Below, piece by piece: positions 57,723-64,000 of a stretch of DNA of 64,000 nt. The notes under the pieces were generated by a model, which searched no databases, was not told where the DNA came from, and was given only the letters and a program-made list of their open reading frames with translations. The DNA lies in assembly GCA_964396025.1 (NCBI GenBank), contig CAYNBT010000003.1, positions 1-64,000 on the forward strand, in the 5' to 3' direction. The DNA comes from CAYNBT01 sp964396025. GTDB lineage: Bacteria; Patescibacteriota; WWE3; UBA101185; UBA10185. Each line of letters starts with the position of its first letter. Position 1 is the stretch's first letter. A program made the position numbers and the translations under genes.

Positions 57723-58793
57723 GTGCCTGCTAAATCTGCCCAAAAAACTAGAAAGGCTTCCAAAGGTGTAACTAGAAAACGAAGTACCAACTCTCGTAAA
57801 CTAATCAAAGCCAGAGTTATAAACGTATTGAGCATCCTTGGTTTGGTATTTTTTTGTACATCTTTTTTTTATGCACTATTTCTGTATCAGAGCATAAGCC
57901 GCAGATTTGTTTCCGCAGAAACTACTTTATCGCGCCTGTCTTCCCCAAGTGATATCAGAACACTTTTACTTGTTTCCGTAGATGATATAGATTCCAGTGA
58001 TCTGGAGCTAGTAGATATTGTTTTTTTTGCTTTTGATACGGTTGATCACTCCATTACTCAAATAAATATTGATGAGGAGATTACAATAGATATGCCGGGC
58101 AAATTTATGGAAGAGAAGCTGAGCAAATCTTTGATATTAGGGTCTTCTCTAAATAACTCTAACAATTTGATTGTAAATATGAAGACTGTATCCAACGTTA
58201 TTCAAAAATTAATGGGGTATAACATAGATAATTTTATTCTGACTGGCGCGGATGACTATGATTTAGTTCTAAAGAGCTTAACAATGGCTGATCCTGCAAG
58301 TTTCGGTAAGCTCTTACTCAAAGGAGATTTGATTACAAACCTATCCTTGAACGATTTTTACACCTTATACCTCAACTCCGCGGAATCTGACGAGCTGAAT
58401 TATCAGAAATATGCCGTTTCGAACCAAAACTATTCGGTTTTATTGGTAGATAAGTATATGTACGATATGGCCTTTAATTCAAAAGCATCTCTAGAGAAAA
58501 AAACGGTTAGCATATTAAATGCTACCGACATCACTGGGGTCGCTGCATTCGGGGGTAGGGTAGTACGCAATATTGGTGGACATGTGGTGGCTGAAAATAA
58601 CTCAGTGTCAAAAGTTGAAGAGAGTGTAATCATTGCAGATACATATGATTCCGAAACCTTAAAGCGCATTGCCGGCTACTTTGGGATCACCAAAATCTAC
58701 CTAAAAACTGATCAGCATGGGTTTTTTAATAATGAGATAGATCGTTCAGATATAACTTTGATCTTAGGTTTTGACATAGGAAATGTTTTATGA
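57723..58793 (+). CDS. LytR/CpsA/Psr-like envelope protein with LytR_C domain
   Basis: 356 aa from a GTG at 57723. Basic N-terminus (about 28 residues), one membrane helix (VINVLSILGLVFFCTSFFYALFL), an LCP-like middle (LLLVSVDDIDSSD...TQINIDEEITIDMPG) lacking clear catalytic arginines, and a LytR_C domain (VSILNATDITGVAAFGGRVV...DITLILGFD). LCP proteins attach glycopolymers to peptidoglycan. TGC-TATAAT (hexamer 57711-57716) ends exactly 6 nt before the GTG: a leaderless mRNA with a GTG start. Confidence 0.8.
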   Translation: MPAKSAQKTRKASKGVTRKRSTNSRKLIKARVINVLSILGLVFFCTSFFYALFLYQSISRRFVSAETTLSRLSSPSDIRTLLLVSVDDIDSSDLELVDIVFFAFDTVDHSITQINIDEEITIDMPGKFMEEKLSKSLILGSSLNNSNNLIVNMKTVSNVIQKLMGYNIDNFILTGADDYDLVLKSLTMADPASFGKLLLKGDLITNLSLNDFYTLYLNSAESDELNYQKYAVSNQNYSVLLVDKYMYDMAFNSKASLEKKTVSILNATDITGVAAFGGRVVRNIGGHVVAENNSVSKVEESVIIADTYDSETLKRIAGYFGITKIYLKTDQHGFFNNEIDRSDITLILGFDIGNVL

Positions 58794-58820
58794 AATAATT
58801 CTTATGGTCTCTCTCCTTTC

Positions 58821-58849
58821 ACCCCCCACCCCGAATTAGGGTGGGGGGT
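58821..58849 (+). terminator. Strong GC-rich hairpin terminator
   Basis: ACCCCCCACCC (58821-58831) pairs perfectly with GGGTGGGGGGT (58839-58849), then TGTG. It ends the LytR-type gene; the following gene's longer frame would start inside it. Confidence 0.85.
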
Positions 58850-58870
58850 TGTGTATTTAAAAGAAAATTT

Positions 58871-61423
58871 ATGAACTTATATTTGTATTACGTAGCATTG
58901 CCTCTAATTCTTATAGTGTTTTTGGTAGTAGTAATAGTGCGTCGCAGTAGAAAATCCGGTGGAGATTTGATTGTACCCCTTACCGAAGGAGTGATCTTGG
59001 AAATTAAAGTGCCAAAGACTGATGAATTACATACGGAGCGTAACGGACCTTTGGCTGCTCAACAGATGTTTGCTTCGCTTCATGGGCTGCTTCATGAAGA
59101 TTATCTTAAGCAGGAACATTTTTCATTTGAGATTGCATCTTCAGGTACAACGGGAATCAGGTTTTATGTTGCAGTTCCAAGACACATCGTTACTTTTTTG
59201 GAAAGCCAGATCTATGCCCAATATCCTACAGCGCAGATAACTGAGGTTCCGGATTATACTGGCAATATTTCTCAGAGTGATCATGTAGATGCATCTCGTT
59301 TAACATTAACAAAAGAGCAATTTTTTCCTATAAAAACATTTAGAGACTTTGAAGTCGACCCGCTTTCTTCCATTACTTCAGCCTTAACGCAAGTAATGGG
59401 GGAGGAGCAACTATGGTTCCAACTTTTGGTTCGTCCTGTTGCCGATGTATGGCAAAAAGAGGGCTATGACTATGTTAATTCTATTAGATCAGGCGATGCA
59501 TTCAAGCCAAAATCACCAGGTATAGGCGGAACTGTTGTAAACATATTCTCTAGCATCCTCTTAGAACTTTTGCATGTGTTGGCTGATATACCAAGAGCAG
59601 TGCTTATAGGAAATCCTACAACAGGCGTACGCCCGGGAAGTAATGCAGGGCCTCCACCCAAGGAAGAAAAGCGAGTTCAACTAACTCCTAGTCAGGATTT
59701 GGAGTTAACGTCTATTGAGGAGAAGCTTACCTCAATGGGCTTTGAAGTGAACATTCGATTTGTATCTTCGGGAGTTGATCCTGATCGTGTAAGGAGCAAC
59801 TTACGTTCCTTGGCTGCATCATTTAGACAATTCTCAACCGCGCATCTTAATGCCTTTCAAAACTCTGGTTCAAGTGAAACTAACGCTGTGCTCGAAGAGT
59901 ACAAGTCACGAACATTTAATTCCACAACCTCTTACGTGCTTTCTATAGACGAATTAGGCTCAACATTTCACTTGCCTTCGCAAAACGTGGAAACCCCAAA
60001 CATCGACTGGATCTTTTCCAAGAAAGCTGAGCCCCCAGCATCATTACCGGTCAAAGATTGTACTTTTATTGGTGAGACTATTTTTAGAAGCCAGCGTGTA
60101 AAATTTGGAATTAAAAATGGTGACGACAGGCTACGTCACATGTACTTGATCGGAAAATCTGGTACTGGTAAGTCCACGCTGTTTCAAACCTTAATTACTC
60201 AAGATATCCAAAATGGAGCTGGTGTAGGTGTCTTGGATCCTCATGGAGAGTTAGTAGAGGATATTTTAAATTACATACCTGATCACAGAATCAACGATGT
60301 TATATTAATAGACCCTTCTGACACAGAACGCCCCGTAGGCTTAAATCTGCTAGAGATCGAGGATCAATCTCAAAAAAACCTTATGGCATCTAATCTAATC
60401 TCTGCCATAAAGGTGCATTTTGATTATTCTTGGGGACCTAGACTTGAGTACTTGCTTAACTATGCTGTGCTAACACTTCTTGAGGTACCAGGAACTTCTA
60501 TGTTGGGTATAACGAGACTTTTGGGTGACAAAAACTATAGAAACTACATACTGCACCAAGTTAAAGATCCTGTGGTTTTGGAGTTTTGGGAAAAAGAGTA
60601 CAAAGAAATGAGTGGAAATCAGAAATTAGTTACAGAAGCCATTGCACCTATTCAAAATAAAATTAACAGATTTTTGTCTTCAACCACTATTAGAAACATT
60701 TTAGGCCAAAGAAAATCAACTGTTGATATTTGGGACGCAATGAATTCGGGTAAGATTTTGTTGATGAACCTGTCAAAGGGTAAGATAGGGGAGGACAATG
60801 CAAACTTGTTGGGAGCACTTTTAGTATCAAGAATTCAGTTTATGGCATTACAAAGAGCCAAGTTAGCTCCACAAGAGCGCAGACCTTTCTACTTATATGT
60901 AGATGAGTTTCAGAATTTTGCAGGCGGAAGCTTTGAATCTATTTTGTCAGAATCGCGTAAATATAAGTTGGGTTTATATCTAACTCATCAATACACTTCT
61001 CAGCTTCCTGACCAGCTATTGCAGGCAGTGTTTGGTAACGTCGGAACGATTGCGTCATTTTCGCTTGGTGCTCCAGACGCAAAAGTTTTAGCAAATGAAT
61101 ATGCGCCGTACTTTGATCAGCAGGATATCATTTCGCTAGACAGGTTTCATATCTATATCAAGATGATGATTGATGGAATGACATCCAAGCCTTTTTCAGC
61201 TAGAATTTTATTACCTTGGAAACCTGACGAGGCTATTGTTCCAAAAACCTCAAACAAAGAGCAAGCTATTGCTCAAAGCAGAGAACGCTACGGAACAGAC
61301 CGCGCCATGGTAGAAGATGTTATCAGACGTTGGATTGAACGCCAGTTTGATAAGGGTGCTGCAATTGCCGAAGAAAAGCAGCCTAAAAAGGAGAGTGTCC
61401 CTGGGCAAATCGAAAATCTGTAA
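58871..61423 (+). CDS. Type IV secretion-like ATPase, DUF87/TraG type
   Basis: 850 aa from the ATG at 58871 (the upstream frame starts in a terminator). One N-terminal membrane helix, a domain of about 370 residues typical of CPR proteins, then a motor: Walker A LIGKSGTGKSTLFQTLI (about residue 425), GVLDPHGELVEDI, VILIDPSD, Walker B YLYVDEFQNFAGG, and YLTHQYTSQLPDQL. Hexameric DNA or protein pump of the VirB4/VirD4-TraG group; in CPR often near pilus genes. No other T4SS genes are adjacent here. Confidence 0.88.
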   Translation: MNLYLYYVALPLILIVFLVVVIVRRSRKSGGDLIVPLTEGVILEIKVPKTDELHTERNGPLAAQQMFASLHGLLHEDYLKQEHFSFEIASSGTTGIRFYVAVPRHIVTFLESQIYAQYPTAQITEVPDYTGNISQSDHVDASRLTLTKEQFFPIKTFRDFEVDPLSSITSALTQVMGEEQLWFQLLVRPVADVWQKEGYDYVNSIRSGDAFKPKSPGIGGTVVNIFSSILLELLHVLADIPRAVLIGNPTTGVRPGSNAGPPPKEEKRVQLTPSQDLELTSIEEKLTSMGFEVNIRFVSSGVDPDRVRSNLRSLAASFRQFSTAHLNAFQNSGSSETNAVLEEYKSRTFNSTTSYVLSIDELGSTFHLPSQNVETPNIDWIFSKKAEPPASLPVKDCTFIGETIFRSQRVKFGIKNGDDRLRHMYLIGKSGTGKSTLFQTLITQDIQNGAGVGVLDPHGELVEDILNYIPDHRINDVILIDPSDTERPVGLNLLEIEDQSQKNLMASNLISAIKVHFDYSWGPRLEYLLNYAVLTLLEVPGTSMLGITRLLGDKNYRNYILHQVKDPVVLEFWEKEYKEMSGNQKLVTEAIAPIQNKINRFLSSTTIRNILGQRKSTVDIWDAMNSGKILLMNLSKGKIGEDNANLLGALLVSRIQFMALQRAKLAPQERRPFYLYVDEFQNFAGGSFESILSESRKYKLGLYLTHQYTSQLPDQLLQAVFGNVGTIASFSLGAPDAKVLANEYAPYFDQQDIISLDRFHIYIKMMIDGMTSKPFSARILLPWKPDEAIVPKTSNKEQAIAQSRERYGTDRAMVEDVIRRWIERQFDKGAAIAEEKQPKKESVPGQIENL

Positions 61424-61455
61424 TTTGCGCAGAATAAATTTATAAAGGAGTACAA

Positions 61456-62283
61456 ATGCAACAAGAACTTTTAGCAAACAAATTGAACAAACTTCATGAG
61501 GCGTTATCGCATATTGAACACCAAATAAAAAAGACAATGCAATATGTTGATGAGCTCAGAAAAGATTCTGAAAGGAAAGATTATTCCGATATTCCCGGTA
61601 CTTTAGGCCAGTTTGATGGTCTTCATATGGTTGCTCAGGATGGGCAAAAATATGAAGTTCCCGCTAATTATGCAGCTAAAAGTAGATTGGTGTTTGGTGA
61701 TAAGTTGAAGATGATTCAAGAAAATGGTGCGAATGTATTCAAGTTGATAGATAAAGTGCCCAGAGAGAAAATAGATGGAATTGTAACCAGAAAAGACGGT
61801 AAGTGGTACGTGCTCTCTCCTGCAGGTTCGTATAAGATCTCTGATACTGCCGCAGAATTTAACAAACTCAATGTAAACGATGAAATACAAGCTTTGCTTC
61901 CAAAAGGCAATTACACAACGCCTTATGCCGCATTCGACAAACTAAACAAAGGTATTAATGCTCCAGCACCAACAAGCGCTACAACGTCAGCTCCAGCAGC
62001 CCCCAAGCCCGCTGTACAGCCTGCAAAACCTATTCAGACAGTATCTGCTGCTCCCACGCCTGTGAAGAAGGTAGAGACTGCTACATCACGTCCAAGGCCT
62101 GCACCTAAGGCAGCAACTCAAAAACCTGCTCCGGCCAAACCCAAGAAAACTTATTCTTCAAGTCCAGCTGCTCCTGCAGAACCAAAGAAGCAGCCAGTGA
62201 ACGAGCAGGGAACAATCTCACTTGGGGATAATAGTGACAACTCTGGGAAAATAACCTCACTTGAGGATTTTGACTTGCGCTGA
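61456..62283 (+). CDS. CPR-type conserved protein with Ala/Pro-rich tail
   Basis: 275 aa, ATG after AAAGGAG. N-terminal coiled coil (1-40), then PGTLGQFDGLHMVAQDGQKYEVPANYAAKSRLVFGDKLKM, which I know as a recurrent CPR pattern without assigned function, a second small domain (REKIDGIVTRKDGKWYVLS...LNVNDEIQALLP), and a disordered Ala/Pro/Lys tail of about 90 residues ending in an acidic tip. Possibly RNA-associated. 32 nt after the ATPase gene. Confidence 0.7.
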   Translation: MQQELLANKLNKLHEALSHIEHQIKKTMQYVDELRKDSERKDYSDIPGTLGQFDGLHMVAQDGQKYEVPANYAAKSRLVFGDKLKMIQENGANVFKLIDKVPREKIDGIVTRKDGKWYVLSPAGSYKISDTAAEFNKLNVNDEIQALLPKGNYTTPYAAFDKLNKGINAPAPTSATTSAPAAPKPAVQPAKPIQTVSAAPTPVKKVETATSRPRPAPKAATQKPAPAKPKKTYSSSPAAPAEPKKQPVNEQGTISLGDNSDNSGKITSLEDFDLR

Positions 62284-62300
62284 TATAAATCTTGAGCTGA

Positions 62301-62954
62301 TTATTCTGCCAATTCTGGAACAGTTTCCTCGATAGAGTCCCTTTTGACGTAGGGTTTAACTTCTTGTCTTTCGGCCTTGAAAATAGGTTCGGAAGATCTA
62401 AGCAAAACTTTTATCTTGTGATCTTTTGCGCCGATAAATGATGCAGTGATTTTCAGGTCGTGTTTTTTTGCCTCATAAAGTTTTCTGATCAACACAGGGT
62501 TTTCTAGATGTGCTATTTCAAGAGATCTTTTGTCGGTTGTTATTAGTGATACTTGATTTTTTGTAATGTTTACCTCTAATTCATCGCCATGAGATAAACT
62601 GTTAGGATCTATTCTTTTTGAGAGTAGGTTCACTATTACTTCTTCGGTTGTTCCAGGTTCTTTTATTATTATTTTGCCAGATTGATTTTTTTCAACCTTT
62701 TTGTTTTTTGCTTGCTCAAAATTTTTAAGAGCAACTTGATTGATTGGATCGACGTCTAGTATTTTTTTGAAAATCTTTTTTGCTTGTGCAAAATCTTGAT
62801 TTTGGAGATATGCTCTGCCAAGTCTCATCATTGCACTTGTATCATCAGGAAGTTTCTCTAGAATCTCAAGGTTTAAATTAATTGCTTCGTCCCAATTTGC
62901 TTCTAAAGCAGCCTTTATTGCTTTTCTATTCAAAACGGCTAAAGTTGTTTGCAT
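62301..62954 (-). CDS. TPR-repeat protein
   Basis: 217 aa from the ATG at 62954 (MQTTLAVLNRKAIKAALEANW). Two or three tetratricopeptide units (AIKAALEANWDEAINLNLEILEKLPDD; MMRLGRAYLQNQDFAQAKKIFKKILDVDP), then a beta-rich C-terminal half (IIKEPGTTEEVIVNLL; ISLITTDKRSLE). A scaffold protein of unknown partners. The extra residues of the longer frame to 63041 look unlike the family. Divergent from yebC. Confidence 0.75.
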   Translation of the reverse strand: MQTTLAVLNRKAIKAALEANWDEAINLNLEILEKLPDDTSAMMRLGRAYLQNQDFAQAKKIFKKILDVDPINQVALKNFEQAKNKKVEKNQSGKIIIKEPGTTEEVIVNLLSKRIDPNSLSHGDELEVNITKNQVSLITTDKRSLEIAHLENPVLIRKLYEAKKHDLKITASFIGAKDHKIKVLLRSSEPIFKAERQEVKPYVKRDSIEETVPELAE

Positions 62955-63080
62955 GAGTACGAAAATATCAAATGTGGAGTTTTTGTCAATGCTCACTTTA
63001 AGCTCAAGAATACTATAGGCATGTCGGTGTAGGGAAGGCAACCGTGGTTAATATAGGCGCAAATATGCTATCATTCATGC

Positions 63081-63641
63081 ATGTCAGGGCACAACAAATG
63101 GTCAAAAATTAAAAGAGAAAAGGCAGTAACTGATTCCAAGAAAAGTCAGATTTTCTCCAAATTAAGTCGTGCAATATCAGTAGCTGCTAAAAAGGGTGGG
63201 GGAGATATAAACGCTAATCATACACTTAGGCTTCAGGTTGAAAAAGCTAAAGAAGCCCGTATGCCTAAGGAAAACATTGAAAAAGCGATAAACAAAGGCA
63301 CAGGTAAGAGTTCAGAGTATTCTTTTGAGGAATTGGTTTATGAAGGGTATGGTCCCAGTGGAGTTGCCTTTATGATCCATACGGTGAGCGACAATAAAAA
63401 TAGAACAGCGGCTGAGATTAGGACTCTGTTTAGCAAGTTTGGTGGATCACTCGGAGTGTCAGGTAGTACAAGTTATATTTTTGGAAACACCCCCGAATCG
63501 CCTTCATTTGAGGTTGATATAGAGGATGAAGAAATTGCAAGAAAGCTTATAGATTTCTGCGATCTTTTGGACGAGAATGATGATGTGCAAGAAATCTACT
63601 CGAATTTCAAACTATCAAAAGAACTTGAAGAAAAATTATGA
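63081..63641 (+). CDS. yebC: YebC/PmpR-family protein with internal deletion
   Basis: 186 aa; the family is 235-250 aa. N-terminal MSGHNKWSKIKREKAVTDSKKSQIFSKL and GSLGVSGSTSYIF are intact, and the end reads DENDDVQEIYSNF as usual (DDVQ-x-(V/I)-Y-x-N), but the segment between them lacks about 55 residues of domain III. YebC acts as a translation factor at proline-rich stalls and as a regulator. TGC-TATCAT (hexamer 63069-63074) ends 6 nt before the ATG. ATGA overlap with ruvC, a widespread pair. Confidence 0.9.
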   Translation: MSGHNKWSKIKREKAVTDSKKSQIFSKLSRAISVAAKKGGGDINANHTLRLQVEKAKEARMPKENIEKAINKGTGKSSEYSFEELVYEGYGPSGVAFMIHTVSDNKNRTAAEIRTLFSKFGGSLGVSGSTSYIFGNTPESPSFEVDIEDEEIARKLIDFCDLLDENDDVQEIYSNFKLSKELEEKL

Positions 63642-64000
63642 GAATGATGGGAATAGATCCCGGAACTGCCACGACTGGTTACTCTATTGTGGACGTGTCG
63701 GATACAAATAATATCTCGCTGGTTGAAACTAGTGTTATTTTAACTTCTGCAGAGGAGTTGATGCATAATCGCCTGAATATGCTTTATCAAGGCTTGAGCA
63801 AAATAGCAAAGCGCATGAGTCCCGATGTGATGATTGTTGAGAAGTTATTTTTTAATACGAACATTAAGACTGCAATTACCGTGGGTCAAGCTCGGGGAAT
63901 TTCTCTATTGGTTGCATCCGAACATGACATGGACGTATATGAATATACCGCGCTAGAAGCTAAGAAGTATGTTGCAGGTTACGGCAGAGCCTCCAAGCAA
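63638..64000 (+). CDS. ruvC: Holliday junction resolvase RuvC, 3' end outside window
   Basis: First 121 codons. Catalytic Asp in MGIDPGTATTGYSI, Glu in VIVEKLFFNTN-like segment (IVEKLFF), and the conserved VGQARGISLL and YTALEAKKYVAGYGRASKQ; the last acidic pair lies beyond the window. ATG overlaps the yebC stop. Cuts four-way DNA junctions with RuvAB. Confidence 0.93.
   Translation, partial: MRMMGIDPGTATTGYSIVDVSDTNNISLVETSVILTSAEELMHNRLNMLYQGLSKIAKRMSPDVMIVEKLFFNTNIKTAITVGQARGISLLVASEHDMDVYEYTALEAKKYVAGYGRASKQ

Noticed and set aside
58841..58870. Upstream start for the T4SS-like ATPase
   Set aside because: The first codons lie in the GC-rich terminator hairpin of the previous gene; the ATG at 58871 begins the membrane helix.
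1..64000. CRISPR array, rRNA genes, insertion sequences, replication origin
   Set aside because: Searched by eye; no regularly spaced repeats, no rRNA signatures, no transposase or terminal inverted repeats, and no DnaA-box cluster or oriC gene set were found.
1..64000. TGA recoded as Gly or Trp (Gracilibacteria-type code)
   Set aside because: Genes such as mreD, mreB, pbp2-linked and yebC end at TGA at the family's normal length and no conserved Gly/Trp position is TGA.

Overview
The window reads as a chromosome segment of an ultra-small Candidate Phyla Radiation (Patescibacteria) bacterium, most likely on the Microgenomates / Katanobacteria / Dojkabacteria side. Evidence: compact, pared-down versions of universal proteins (EF-Ts 151 aa, YqeY about 100 aa, YebC 186 aa), an rpsF-ssb-rpsR cluster with no rplI (L9) after it, a divergent Lgt/LspA pair, and lineage-typical proteins such as the 275-aa protein at 61.5 kb. 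TGA is used as a normal stop, which argues against the recoded Gracilibacteria/Absconditabacteria. One 100-N scaffold gap sits inside cysS.

Layout. 0-2.8 kb: a partial hypothetical gene, a PIN/AbrB toxin-antitoxin pair with a clear operator, and four tRNAs around rpmG. 2.8-9.5 kb: rpmB, def-fmt, the mreB-mreC-mreD-PBP2 cell-shape cluster and dprA. 9.5-16.7 kb: an accessory stretch (591-aa unknown, membrane protein, lipoprotein, APH-type kinase, two tandem paralogues) with topA inside it. 17-31 kb: core genes (rpsB-tsf-frr-rseP, rpsU-yqeY-ybeY-pth, dnaX-recR-cysS, a large secreted protein, an RNA m5C methyltransferase, an M20 peptidase). 31.2-40.1 kb: a second accessory island. 40.2-64 kb: core genes again (ychF, rpsF-ssb-rpsR, two proteases, prfA-rpmE, hisS with a T-box, dnaB, tRNA-Leu, efp, Lgt-like/LspA-like, receivers, LytR-type protein, a T4SS-like ATPase, yebC-ruvC).

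Two expression styles can be read directly. Many core genes have a -10 hexamer (TATAAT, TAGAAT, TAAAAT and similar) ending exactly 6 or 7 nt before the start codon with no Shine-Dalgarno, so they should be transcribed as leaderless mRNAs. Most small accessory genes instead have strong promoters (TTGACA-17-TATAAT type), long structured leaders and a strong AGGAGGT ribosome-binding site.

The most unusual region is 34.1-38.9 kb. Two consensus promoters lead into a structured RNA that ends in a terminator-like hairpin, then a gene for a protein resembling the STIV-B116/DUF1874 (AcrIII-1/Crn2 ring nuclease) family, then unknown genes. Two complete type III hammerhead ribozymes lie in the same orientation as the genes, each directly preceded by a long hairpin, at 35.3 and 38.7 kb. 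I interpret this as a gene cassette whose RNA is self-processed. The ribozyme cores are read base by base; the biological role is inference.
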